64,000 nucleotides of DNA, taken from contig JAFGJS010000042.1 of NCBI GenBank assembly GCA_016928995.1, positions 1-64,000 on the forward strand. The letters run 5' to 3'. Source of the DNA: Candidatus Sumerlaeota bacterium. Its GTDB lineage: Bacteria; Sumerlaeota; Sumerlaeia; JAFGJS01. The position numbers were made by a program, and so were the translations under genes. The stretch's first letter is position 1, and every line of letters begins with the position of its first letter. The notes beneath the pieces were generated by a model. It was not told the DNA's origin, did not search any database, and was given only the letters and a program-made list of their open reading frames with translations. Positions 1-7,529 of this stretch are shown here, piece by piece.

Positions 1-1
1 C

Positions 2-73
2 CTGTTGCTGCTCGAACTCGCGCGAAGAAACGACGACTGGGACGAAATCTGGAGCGAACGCTTGGTAGCTTGA
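2..73 (+). CDS. C-terminal end of an unidentified protein (cut by window edge)
   Basis: An open frame enters from the left edge and stops at TGA 71-73. The visible tail is about 23 residues, begins LLLELARRNDDWDEIWSER and ends LVA. It is acidic and amphipathic, like the end of a helical domain. The stop lies 15 bases from the gatA stop on the other strand, so the two genes converge. The family cannot be recognised from so little sequence. Confidence 0.45.
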   Translation: MLLLELARRNDDWDEIWSERLVA

Positions 74-87
74 TCAAGATGCGCCCC

Positions 88-1548
88 TTAGATCTGTAAG
101 GCGCGTATGTTTTTGTCGCGCCATAGTTCCTGATGCACCGAGGCGGTTTGGATCAGGCGCTCCTCGCTGAAAATCGGAGCGATCAGTTGCACGCTGAGCG
201 GCAGACCGGCGGCGTTGAATCCAGCGGGACAGCAGAGCGCCGGCACACCGGCCAGATTGACCGAAATCGTGAATATGTCGCCAAGATACATCTGCAGCGG
301 ATCATCGATGCGCTCTCCGGCGCGAAAAGCCGGCGTAGGGACAGGCGGAGTGACGATGACGTCGCATTGCTCGAAGGCTCGCTCAAAGTCGCGCTGCAAC
401 AGCGTGCGCACCTTGAGCGCCTTGAGATAGTACGCATCGTAAAAACCAGCGGAAAGCACGTACGTCCCCAGCATGATGCGGCGCTTGACTTCCTTGCCGA
501 ACGCCTCGGAGCGCGTGCGCGTGAAAAGTTCGACAATGTTTTCCGAACCCGCCGCGCTGTGACCGTATTGCGCGCCGTCGTAGCGCGCCAAATTCGAAGA
601 CGCCTCGGCTGTGCAGCAGATGTAATACACACTGATGGCGTACTCCGTATGCGGCAGCGAAACCTCAACGGCCTCGGCGCCTTGAGCGCACAGCCGGTCG
701 ATGGCCTGATGCACAGCGCTCTTGACTTCGGGATCGACGCCCTCGACGAAGTATTCTTTCGGGATGCCCAGCCGCAAGCCTTTGACGCCGCGCCCCAGGG
801 CCTGCGTGAAATCCGGCGCCGGGATATCGGATGAAGTCGAGTCGCGCGGATCCTTGCCGCTGATGACATTCAGCAATAGCGCGATGTCTTCCACGTTGCG
901 AGCCAGCGGACCGATTTGATCGAGCGACGAGCCAAACGCGACAAGACCATAACGCGAGACGCGGCCATAGGTCGGCTTGAGACCATAAATGCCGCAAAAG
1001 GCGGCGGGTTGACGGATCGAGCCGCCGGTGTCGCTGCCCAGCGCAAAGGGTGTTTCGTACGCAGCCACAGACGCTGCACTGCCGCCGCTGGATCCACCCG
1101 GCACATAGTCAAGATTCCAGGGATTACGCGTGGTAAAGAAGGCCGAGTTCTCCGTGCTGCTGCCCATGGCAAACTCATCCAGATTGGTCTTGCCAAGAAA
1201 AACCGCGCCGGCGTCGCGCAGTTTGGCGACGACCGTGGCATCGAAGGGGGCGGTGAAATTCTCCAGCATCTTCGAGGAGCACGTCGTCTTCCGGCCCTTG
1301 ATGTGCATGTTGTCCTTGATCGCGATCGGCGCGCCCAGCAGCGGTGCTTGCGCTCCGGCTTTGCGCGCGGCGTCGGCTTCGCGGGCGGAGGCCAGCGCTC
1401 CATCCTCGTCGAGTTGCACGAAAGCTCTCACGCGGCCGTCCACGGCTCGCGCCCGATCCAGGCAGGCGCGCGTCCATTCCTCGCAGCTCAGCTCGCCGCG
1501 CTGTAATCGTTCCAGGGCTTGTGTGACGGTGAGTTCGTAGGCTTCCAA
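88..1548 (-). CDS. gatA: Asp-tRNA(Asn)/Glu-tRNA(Gln) amidotransferase subunit A
   Basis: GatA is the glutaminase subunit of GatCAB. It releases ammonia from glutamine so that misacylated Glu-tRNA(Gln) or Asp-tRNA(Asn) can be amidated in the cytoplasm. The amidase-signature catalytic triad is visible: Lys in 'APIAIKDN' (about residue 78), a Ser in 'GGSSGGSA' (about 154) and a Ser in 'GSDTGGSI' (about 177). I chose the TTG start at 1546-1548. It gives 486 residues, the usual family length, starts at the conserved 'EAYELT' region, and has an AAGGA ribosome site about 10 bases upstream. A longer frame reaches 1644 but its N-terminus is basic and unlike the family and overlaps gatC. gatC lies 37 bases upstream, so they form an operon. 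gatB is not in the window. Confidence 0.95.
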   Translation of the reverse strand: MEAYELTVTQALERLQRGELSCEEWTRACLDRARAVDGRVRAFVQLDEDGALASAREADAARKAGAQAPLLGAPIAIKDNMHIKGRKTTCSSKMLENFTAPFDATVVAKLRDAGAVFLGKTNLDEFAMGSSTENSAFFTTRNPWNLDYVPGGSSGGSAASVAAYETPFALGSDTGGSIRQPAAFCGIYGLKPTYGRVSRYGLVAFGSSLDQIGPLARNVEDIALLLNVISGKDPRDSTSSDIPAPDFTQALGRGVKGLRLGIPKEYFVEGVDPEVKSAVHQAIDRLCAQGAEAVEVSLPHTEYAISVYYICCTAEASSNLARYDGAQYGHSAAGSENIVELFTRTRSEAFGKEVKRRIMLGTYVLSAGFYDAYYLKALKVRTLLQRDFERAFEQCDVIVTPPVPTPAFRAGERIDDPLQMYLGDIFTISVNLAGVPALCCPAGFNAAGLPLSVQLIAPIFSEERLIQTASVHQELWRDKNIRALQI

Positions 1549-1585
1549 AATGGCTCGGTCCTTAGGGGATTGGAGCCCGGACGGC

Positions 1586-1882
1586 TTAGTCGCCCGGCAG
1601 GATTTGCGGCACTTTAAAAAAGCCCTCTTCCTTGTCCGGCGCATTGCTCAGCGCCAGCTCGTTGGAGAGGGACTCGCGCGGAATGTCCTCGCGCAGCACG
1701 TTGCTGGTCTTCAATGGATGCGATCCCGGCGGCACGCCCTCGGTGTCCAGCTCATTGAGTTTAACGAAGTAATCCAGGATTTGGTTCATCTCACGCGAAA
1801 ATTCCTGAATCTCCGCATCGCTGAACTCAAGCCGCGAAAGCGTGGCGACGTGCCGGACTTGCTCCTCGGATATGTGACTCAT
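1586..1882 (-). CDS. gatC: Asp-tRNA(Asn)/Glu-tRNA(Gln) amidotransferase subunit C
   Basis: GatC is the small subunit that wraps around and stabilises the GatA-GatB complex. The 98-residue product has the family pattern: an N-terminal helix 'EEQVRHVATLSRLEFSD', then 'REMNQILDYFVKLNELDT', then a loop with 'NVLREDIPRES' and a C-terminal 'FFKVPQIL' tail. The ATG at 1880-1882 follows a purine-rich GGAATGGAAG site. An in-frame GTG 33 bases upstream is less likely. It is the first gene of the gatC-gatA pair. Confidence 0.95.
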   Translation of the reverse strand: MSHISEEQVRHVATLSRLEFSDAEIQEFSREMNQILDYFVKLNELDTEGVPPGSHPLKTSNVLREDIPRESLSNELALSNAPDKEEGFFKVPQILPGD

Positions 1883-1948
1883 GCTTCCATTCCGTTGATC
1901 GGACCGGGGATTCACATAGCCCGATCTTTATTGCCGATCCGCTGATGA

Positions 1949-2134
1949 TTAACTGACTTTTTCGAGTCCGGCGGCGGCGACAAGCAGTTTTTTCTGTCCT
2001 TCGTCAGGAAAGACAACGATCACTTTTTGCCGTTCGCCGGAGCCGTTCTTGAATAGCACGGTGCCCACTCCCCACTTGGGGTGTTTGACCTGATCACCGG
2101 CCTCAAATTCTTCAAGAGCTTTCTTTTTTGCCAT
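1949..2134 (-). CDS. Stand-alone UvrD/PcrA-type Tudor-like domain protein (61 aa)
   Basis: The 61-residue product consists almost only of the small SH3/Tudor-like fold that normally ends UvrD/PcrA helicases. Visible hallmarks are 'GDQVKHPKWGVGTV', a short basic turn, 'VIVVFPDEGQKKLL' and an 'AAAGLEKV' tail. In PcrA this domain contacts RNA polymerase. Here it sits directly upstream of gatC with no helicase attached. ATG 2132-2134 has an AGGAG site about 10 bases upstream, and an in-frame frame upstream to 2332 has no homology-like sequence. Its role is unknown. An inference is that it docks on RNA polymerase or nucleic acid. The alternative is a small nucleic-acid-binding protein of similar fold. 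Confidence 0.75.
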   Translation of the reverse strand: MAKKKALEEFEAGDQVKHPKWGVGTVLFKNGSGERQKVIVVFPDEGQKKLLVAAAGLEKVS

Positions 2135-2170
2135 GTTGGCTTTCTCCTGCGTTGATGTATCGAGAGTTGG

Positions 2171-2199
2171 ATTTAATCGGGTGAAATACACAGTTGCAA
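2171..2199 (-). promoter_or_regulatory. Candidate sigma-70 promoter of the Tudor-domain gene
   Basis: On the minus strand, TTGCAA (2194-2199) and TTAAAT (2171-2176) are separated by exactly 17 bases. They lie about 40 bases upstream of the 1949-2134 start codon, in the spacer between two divergent genes. Both boxes match the consensus at only four of six positions, so this is a weak call. Confidence 0.3.
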
Positions 2200-2322
2200 G
2201 CGGAAAGTTGCAGTTTGATGTTGAAGTTGTGACAGGCTGATTGCATGGTTCAACGGCACGGGCGTAAAGATCAAAGAGCGCTTCCCAGCGCCCCAATCTT
2301 ATCGGGTTGAAATGAGGCCGAC

Positions 2323-3249
2323 ATGAGCGCAACGATCGCGCTGGCAGGGCTGCATCCGGTCCCGGAGGAATTCCGGCCGGAGTCCTATTTTGATTTGGAC
2401 GCGGGTTTTGCGCGGCATAAGGCGCTGTTCGACGACCGGCACGTGATCGCCGCGCTGGAGGCGATGCCGGAATATCTCCGTGAATGGCAGACGGCGTTCC
2501 TGATCGAACATTGCCAGACGCCGCTGAGCTGGAAGCCCAAGGCGCGCTGGGGAACCGTGCTTCACGGAAGTTTCAAGGTTTACGTGGAAAAGGGCGCGGT
2601 CTTCTCGCCCCGCTGCATCGTGGCGCGTTACTCCACGCTGCGCCACAACCGGATTTACGTGGGCAAAGGCAGCGTGGTCGTCGGCGCGGACATCTATGTG
2701 GAGGAAGGCGAGGTCATCATCGGCGAGAACAACCGGATCGAGGCGGGCGCCTGCATTCAAGGCCCGTCGATCATCGGGGACAACAACCAGATTCGCGCCG
2801 GGGCATACTTGCGCGGACCGGTCCTGATCGGCAATGAGGGCTGTTTCGGCGGCGAGCTGAAAAACGTCATCGCCATGGATCGCGCGCAGTATCCGCATCA
2901 CAGCTACGTCGGCGACAGCATCCTTGGCGTCGGCTCGCACTTCGGCAATCAGGCCACGGCGGCGAACTTCGGCATTTTCCAGGGGCTGCGCACGAAGGAA
3001 GAACGACAGACCGTGAAGGTACGGGTGGGCGATCAGGTTTATGACACGGGTCGGGCGAAACTCGGGGTGATCATGGGCGACAGCTCGCAGGTGGGCTGCA
3101 ACAGCGTGCTCGATCCCGGAACCTTCCTCCGGCCGCGCACGGTGGTGTATGCCTTGTCGCGCGTCAACTGCGGGATATACGGCCCGGATGAGGTTCTGAA
3201 GAATAAGCCGATGGAGAAGGGTGTAATCGAGCGTGCTTCACTGAAATAA
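2323..3249 (+). CDS. GlmU-like left-handed beta-helix (hexapeptide repeat) protein
   Basis: The 308-residue product has an N-terminal segment of about 75 residues and then many imperfect hexapeptide turns, such as 'VVVGADIYVEEGEVIIGENNRIEAG' split over successive coils, followed by 'IIGDNNQIRAGAYLRGPVLIG'. This is the parallel beta-helix of acyl- and nucleotidyltransferases related to GlmU. Sequence such as 'DSILGVGSHFGNQATAANF' resembles the substrate-binding part of the GlmU helix. The nucleotidyltransferase GXG signature of true GlmU is absent. A sugar-phosphate or UDP-sugar acyltransferase is plausible, but the substrate is unknown. ATG 2323 has a TGAGG site 7 bases upstream. The gene is divergent from the Tudor-domain gene. 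Confidence 0.8.
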   Translation: MSATIALAGLHPVPEEFRPESYFDLDAGFARHKALFDDRHVIAALEAMPEYLREWQTAFLIEHCQTPLSWKPKARWGTVLHGSFKVYVEKGAVFSPRCIVARYSTLRHNRIYVGKGSVVVGADIYVEEGEVIIGENNRIEAGACIQGPSIIGDNNQIRAGAYLRGPVLIGNEGCFGGELKNVIAMDRAQYPHHSYVGDSILGVGSHFGNQATAANFGIFQGLRTKEERQTVKVRVGDQVYDTGRAKLGVIMGDSSQVGCNSVLDPGTFLRPRTVVYALSRVNCGIYGPDEVLKNKPMEKGVIERASLK

Positions 3250-3292
3250 ATTTCAGTTGGGTGAACAACAATCTATAACGGAGTGGCCAAGT

Positions 3293-3772
3293 ATGCTGAT
3301 ACGCAATTACGGATTGTTCTGGAGACGAGACGATGTCTTTTGGGGTAGACCCAAGAATGCCGGCACATTATTAGGACGACGAGCGGATCAAAGACGTTCT
3401 GAACCGGTCGATTTCAGAGATCAAACTGGAATATATGCATTATACGCAGATTATAGGCTCGTTTATATAGGCCAAACTGCTGGAACTGGGAAACAATTGC
3501 TTGCGAGGCTCAAAGATCATCTTGCCGATGATCTTGCCGGACGATGGGATATGTTTTCTTGGTTTGGCACACGTCAAGTAATTGCTGGCGGTGATAAACT
3601 GAAAGCTCCTAAAGCTGGTGCATCAACAACGCTTGAAACCGCGCTAAATCATATGGAGGCTATACTCATTCACGTAGCTGAACCTCCTCTTAATCGACAA
3701 GGCAGTCGATGGGGGAGGGCAACCAAGCAGTATCTTCAGATCCATGATGAGCGCCTTGATGATGATGAATAA
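3293..3772 (+). CDS. GIY-YIG nuclease-fold protein
   Basis: The 159-residue product has the GIY-YIG core: 'TGIYALYADYRLVYIGQT' carries the two defining tripeptides, and a downstream helix 'LLARLKDHL' supplies the conserved Arg and His. A later 'HMEAILIHVAEPPLN' gives the metal-binding Glu and the conserved Asn-like turn. Stand-alone small GIY-YIG proteins occur as repair, restriction or homing-type nucleases. Nothing here tells which. ATG 3293 has a GGAG site 9 bases upstream. A TTG at 3257 in the same frame is only 7 bases past the previous stop and is less likely. It heads a cluster of small accessory genes, and this stretch looks AT-richer than the flanks. Confidence 0.8.
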   Translation: MLIRNYGLFWRRDDVFWGRPKNAGTLLGRRADQRRSEPVDFRDQTGIYALYADYRLVYIGQTAGTGKQLLARLKDHLADDLAGRWDMFSWFGTRQVIAGGDKLKAPKAGASTTLETALNHMEAILIHVAEPPLNRQGSRWGRATKQYLQIHDERLDDDE

Positions 3773-3871
3773 CCTCACCACCTGGTCGCCTAGCCACGCT
3801 GAAATGATGAAATGGGAACGCTTAACTCAATTACAGTTTATTCGCGTTCATCGCGGTGAAAGAGAGATATT

Positions 3872-4360
3872 ATGAAAAAAAGCGTGTATATTGAATCATC
3901 GATTCCGAGCTATTTAACTGCTCGTCTCAGCCGGGATATCCGGACAGCCGGATGGCAGCAGGTTACCATGCAATGGTGGGATGAATGTCGGTGTGAATAC
4001 GACCTCTTCACTTCAGAACTTGTTATTGCGGAGATTTCAGCCGGGGATGAAGAAGCTGTCGAACGCAGATTGCGAGCAATGGATGGGATTAATGAATTGC
4101 CGATTGACGATGCGGTTGAAACTTTGGCGGAAGAATTGATTAAGAGGGGGGCTCTGCCAAATACAGCTCAGGCGGATGCGATTCACATTTCCGTTGCGGC
4201 AATTCAGGAAATCGATTATCTTTTAACTTGGAATTGCAGACATATCAATAATGCCGCCATGAAACCTGCAATGAGAACAGCGTGCGCGGATCTGGGGTGT
4301 TGCTGTCCGGAAATCTGCACGCCGCTTGAGCTGCTTGGAAAGGAATCCGGCGATGTATAG
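3872..4360 (+). CDS. VapC-family PIN-domain toxin
   Basis: The 162-residue protein belongs to a recognisable VapC subfamily that begins with 'VYIESSIPSYLTAR' and ends with 'YLLTWNCRHINNA'. PIN toxins are Mg-dependent ribonucleases that cut specific RNAs. Candidate acidic metal ligands are Glu8 (an Asp in many PIN proteins), Glu54 in 'VIAEISAGD', and Asp102 in 'AQADAIHIS', with Asn121 near the end of the core. The start ATG 3872 is preceded by a GAAAGAGAG tract. The stop overlaps the start of the next small gene by 8 bases, so the two are translationally coupled, with toxin first and partner second. Confidence 0.85.
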   Translation: MKKSVYIESSIPSYLTARLSRDIRTAGWQQVTMQWWDECRCEYDLFTSELVIAEISAGDEEAVERRLRAMDGINELPIDDAVETLAEELIKRGALPNTAQADAIHISVAAIQEIDYLLTWNCRHINNAAMKPAMRTACADLGCCCPEICTPLELLGKESGDV

Positions 4361-4520
4361 CGATGAAATCATTTCTGAAGTGTGGCGCCATCGAGACGAT
4401 TATGCCAAAAAGCATCAATATAGCCTTAAAAAAATGATCGCTGATTTAAAAAAACGGCAGAAGCGACCTTTTACTCGGATTATTGACCGAAGAGCCTCCA
4501 AACACATGGATGGCATCTGA
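4353..4520 (+). CDS. Putative antitoxin partner of the VapC toxin (55 aa)
   Basis: This 55-residue protein reads 'MYSDEIISEVWRHRDDYAKK' and ends in a basic tail. It resembles the short acidic-then-basic proteins commonly encoded right after this VapC subfamily, which are usually left as hypothetical. The ATG at 4353-4355 lies inside the last codons of the toxin gene and follows an AGGAATCC site. The 8-base overlap and matching size support an antitoxin role, but I do not recognise a named DNA-binding domain in it. Confidence 0.65.
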   Translation: MYSDEIISEVWRHRDDYAKKHQYSLKKMIADLKKRQKRPFTRIIDRRASKHMDGI

Positions 4521-4683
4521 TCGGCAAGCCATCCTTCTTACACTAATTTTTTTCAGCGCGGGATTGAAAATCAGGCCTTTTTTCTTGAGCATGGTTTATA
4601 GTTTTAAAGCGTTGAGGTTGGAGCTGTTGTCGGTGTTGACACTGCCAACCCTTGAGAGTTATGGTTTGGGATGGAAGGTTGAC

Positions 4684-4989
4684 ATGACTGGAATCATCGA
4701 AAATATGCGCGAGCCTATCTCGGAAATTTGCGCGCGGCATGGGGTAGCGCGGCTGTATGTGTTTGGCTCTGCGCTTGGCGATAGCTATGAGCCGGGAGAA
4801 AACGATCTCGATCTGCTCGTGGAATTCGCGCCGATAGAGCAGTATGCGCGGGTGGAGATTTATTTGGCTGCTGGAAGAGCTTCTACGCTGCTGCATACGA
4901 AGATCGATCTAATCATGGCTGGCGCCGTGATGAATCCATATATCGCTCGCGATATCGAGCGGACGAAACAGGTGCTTTATGCCGCGTGA
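4684..4989 (+). CDS. MNT-domain nucleotidyltransferase (MntA-like antitoxin)
   Basis: The 101-residue protein has the minimal nucleotidyltransferase signature: 'YVFGSALGDSYEPGENDLDL' gives a GS followed, 11 residues later, by DxD, then 'LLVEF'. MntA-type proteins neutralise HEPN RNase toxins, in studied cases by adding AMP to a tyrosine of the toxin. The ATG at 4684 follows GGAAGG about 5 bases upstream. A longer in-frame extension to 4483 overlaps the antitoxin gene and looks non-coding. The final codons overlap the start of a HEPN gene fragment, so the antitoxin here seems to have lost its partner. Confidence 0.85.
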   Translation: MTGIIENMREPISEICARHGVARLYVFGSALGDSYEPGENDLDLLVEFAPIEQYARVEIYLAAGRASTLLHTKIDLIMAGAVMNPYIARDIERTKQVLYAA

Positions 4990-5071
4990 CGCGCGCGCCT
5001 ATCTGGCGGATATCATTGAGTTGTGCGACGCGATCGCCGCCGCCGTGAGAAGCCTCGAATTTGAAGATTAG
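4979..5071 (+). pseudogene. Truncated HEPN (HepT-like) toxin remnant, 30 codons
   Basis: ATG 4979 overlaps the end of the MNT gene, as in intact HEPN-MNT operons. The frame reads 'MPRDARAYLADIIELCDAI', a typical first helix of the DUF86/HepT family ('RDxxxYLxDIxxACxxI'), continues with 'RSLEFED' and stops at TAG 5069-5071. A full HEPN protein is about 110 residues with a C-terminal Rx4-6HxY site. That site is absent, and what follows is a dispersed repeat. I read this as a toxin gene broken by deletion or repeat insertion, leaving an orphan antitoxin. Confidence 0.65.
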
Positions 5072-5504
5072 GCAACTTTTAATAATTCAACGCAAAGCCG
5101 CAACGACGCAGAGGACCGATTTCGTATCTGCGATCATACATTGATTGAAATCTCCGTGCCCTCTGTGTCTCCGCGTAATAATTTCAGTTTTTAAGAATTC
5201 TCTTACGCTGCTATAATCATCGCTAGGGATCGACTTCCGCAAGCCGTCCGTCATGGGCGTTTACGGCAAAAGACGAGACAGCTTTTTTACAATGCAAAAA
5301 AAAGCTAAAAAAGATGTATAAACTAGCTTCGGCAAATAGTCTGCGGGCGAAGAAAAAACGCTGAAATCGCTTCCAAAAGCAGTTGATTGTTTTTTTTTCT
5401 TTCCATTCCAAGATCCTGCCGGTATTCAAACCGTCAGAAAATGAATCGGAGTTCAGCGCGGCTGCTCCGATGAATCATTTTCTTCCGGAAGAAGGCGGTT
5501 ATCT
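5072..5504. other. Intergenic region: dispersed repeat plus upstream region of the DUF6785-like gene
   Basis: No convincing gene is present. The left part holds a diverged copy of the dispersed palindromic repeat (separate entry). Further right is a T-rich/A-rich dyad around 5281-5307 (AGCTTTTTT ... AAAAAAAAGCT) and then a T-rich stretch at about 5388-5404. The region just before 5505 carries a GGAAGAAGG ribosome-binding tract. Confidence 0.5.
5090..5180. repeat. Dispersed palindromic repeat, copy A (diverged)
   Basis: The left arm reads like CGCAAAGCCGCAACGACGCAG and the right arm CTCTGTGTCTCCGCG, with about 45 bases between them. The arms match the 'CGCAGAGACGCAGG ... CTCCGCGCCTCTGCG' pattern of the copies near 41.6 and 45.4 kb. 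This copy is the most degraded and lies directly after the broken HEPN gene. Confidence 0.6.
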
Positions 5505-7529
5505 ATGGCGACGACATCATCGGGCTCCACCGAAACTCCGAAAGAAGGCTTTGATTTGGCGCGCTGGACTTTGGCGATCATGCTCAGCATCATCAGCGCG
5601 CTGTTCGTGTGCGTCGTAACACCCTACAATAATTTCGTCATCGCCAATTCATTCATCTCCGACAGCTATCTGCCGGTCGCCTCGGTTTTTTGCATCACGC
5701 TGATTTCGCTGATCGTCAATCCGTTGATTCGATCCTTCTTTCCTTCCCTGGCTTTGAATTTCAAACAGCTGACGCTGATCTTCGTCGTTCTGCTCGCCGT
5801 GGCGGTGACACCCAGTTCGGGCTTGTTGCGCGTGGCGCCGTATTGCATCGCTTATGTCTCGTCGAACGCCGGCAACGACACGCGGCTGGCGGAGATTTAT
5901 GAAGCCTTGGATCCGCCGGCGTCGCTGTTCCCGGACAACCTGAAATACGGCGTGGAAAAGCCGGTCGCCGAACCGTTTGTCGGCGAACTGGATCCCGGCG
6001 AAAAGATTCCCTGGGGCGCCTGGATTCCGCCGCTGATCAGTTGGAGCGGCTATTTGATTCCCTTCTGGCTGATGATGGTCGCGATGGGGGTGATCGTCTT
6101 TCCTCAATGGCGCGACAATGAACGCCTGCCGTTTCCCTTGCTGACGGTGCAGCGGATGTTGATCGAAAGCCCGGAGTCCGGCAAGCGGCTGCCGCCGATC
6201 TTCACGCGCCGTTCATTCCAGATCGCCCTCATCGGCGTATTCATCCTGCATTTCTTCGCCGAACTCGACGCGAATTGGCCGGGAACGGCGCCGGTCATTC
6301 CCTTGTCGTGGAACATCACGCGTTACTTTTCCGAAGCGCCGTTTAACTACCTGCCCGAGTGGATCCGGATCAATCGCATCTATTTCATGTTCCTCGGCAT
6401 TGCGTTCTTCATGCCGAATCGAGTGGGCTTTTCGATCTGGTGTTTCCAGATCCTCTGGGCCATGTATGTCATGATCGACAACGCCTACTTCCCGCCTTAT
6501 CACCACGGCTCGCTGGACGATCATAACACGGGAGCGGTCATCGCCTTGGCGTTGATCATCATCTGGCTGGGCCGCTCACATTGGGTGCATGTGATAAAAT
6601 GCATGTTCGGCAAAATCGCCAACTCGGACGACTGGTCGTACATGATCAGCGGCTGGGCCTTTGTGCTGGCTTGCATAGGCATGGGCGCCTGGCTGCACTG
6701 GGTCAAGGTTCCGTTTCCGTATATTTTGTTCCTGGTGACGATGGCGGTCTTCATCGGACTGGCGATGACGCGCGTCATCGCGGAGGCCGGTTTGCCTATG
6801 CTGGGCGTGGATTCAGTTTCAACAATGCGCATGCTGCGGCTGATTCCCGCTGCTTTTCACACCCCCGCCTCGGCTTGGTTCGGCGGCATTGTTTCACTGT
6901 TCAATGGCTCCAACAACCGGCTGTGCGTGGCCGTGCTGACGACGCACGCCATCGGGCTGGACCGCGAGGCGACGCAATCCAAGCGGATGTCCACCGGCGG
7001 CATTGTGCTGATGGTGATTATTCTCTCAATGGTCGTCTGCGGCGCGGTTCATCTTTACGCCGGGTACCATCACAGCATGTCGCTTGACGGACGCGAGTCG
7101 CCGCTCAGCATCGCCTGGGGCGGCACCTGCTTCAACTGGACCGCCAACGCCATGCTCTTCGAGCAGCAAAAGGGCATGATGAGCGCGGGAAATTACAATC
7201 AGATCGGCCATCTGTGTTTCGGCTTTTCCCTCGCCATCGTGCTGCAATACCTGTGCACGACCTTCCCCTGGTGGCCGCTGCATCCAGTGGCGTTGATGTT
7301 TGTCGGCACGTGGTACGTCCATCAACTCTGGGTCAGCGTGTTTCTCGGCTGGCTGCTCAAGGTGCTGATCCTGCGCTACGGCGGATCGCGCGTGTATCGC
7401 TCCGCCGCGCCGTTCTTTATCGGCCTGGTGATCGGCGAGGTGCTCTCGGTCGCCTTCTGGGTCGCCGTTTCCGGCATCCGCGCCTTTAGCGGACTGCCCT
7501 ATCAGGTCGTCGAGATTCTGCCTTATTGA
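5505..7529 (+). CDS. DUF6785-like multi-pass inner-membrane protein
   Basis: The 674-residue protein has about a dozen or more hydrophobic segments, beginning at about residue 22 with 'WTLAIMLSIISALFVCVV' and then 'NNFVIANSFISDSYLPVASV'. Features such as 'FPQWRDNERLPFPLLTVQ' and 'SGLLRVAPYCIAY' match large membrane proteins of the DUF6784/DUF6785 type, distantly OPT-transporter-like, common in planctomycete-like bacteria. A transport role is possible, but no substrate can be named. ATG 5505 is preceded by a GGAAGAAGG tract. Its 3' end overlaps the convergent GH2 gene by 7 bases. That neighbour suggests, but does not prove, a link to saccharide use. Confidence 0.75.
   Translation: MATTSSGSTETPKEGFDLARWTLAIMLSIISALFVCVVTPYNNFVIANSFISDSYLPVASVFCITLISLIVNPLIRSFFPSLALNFKQLTLIFVVLLAVAVTPSSGLLRVAPYCIAYVSSNAGNDTRLAEIYEALDPPASLFPDNLKYGVEKPVAEPFVGELDPGEKIPWGAWIPPLISWSGYLIPFWLMMVAMGVIVFPQWRDNERLPFPLLTVQRMLIESPESGKRLPPIFTRRSFQIALIGVFILHFFAELDANWPGTAPVIPLSWNITRYFSEAPFNYLPEWIRINRIYFMFLGIAFFMPNRVGFSIWCFQILWAMYVMIDNAYFPPYHHGSLDDHNTGAVIALALIIIWLGRSHWVHVIKCMFGKIANSDDWSYMISGWAFVLACIGMGAWLHWVKVPFPYILFLVTMAVFIGLAMTRVIAEAGLPMLGVDSVSTMRMLRLIPAAFHTPASAWFGGIVSLFNGSNNRLCVAVLTTHAIGLDREATQSKRMSTGGIVLMVIILSMVVCGAVHLYAGYHHSMSLDGRESPLSIAWGGTCFNWTANAMLFEQQKGMMSAGNYNQIGHLCFGFSLAIVLQYLCTTFPWWPLHPVALMFVGTWYVHQLWVSVFLGWLLKVLILRYGGSRVYRSAAPFFIGLVIGEVLSVAFWVAVSGIRAFSGLPYQVVEILPY

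Noticed and set aside
1549-1644. Longer GatA N-terminus
   Set aside because: It would overlap gatC and add a basic tail not found in GatA. TTG 1546-1548 has an AAGGA site and gives family length.
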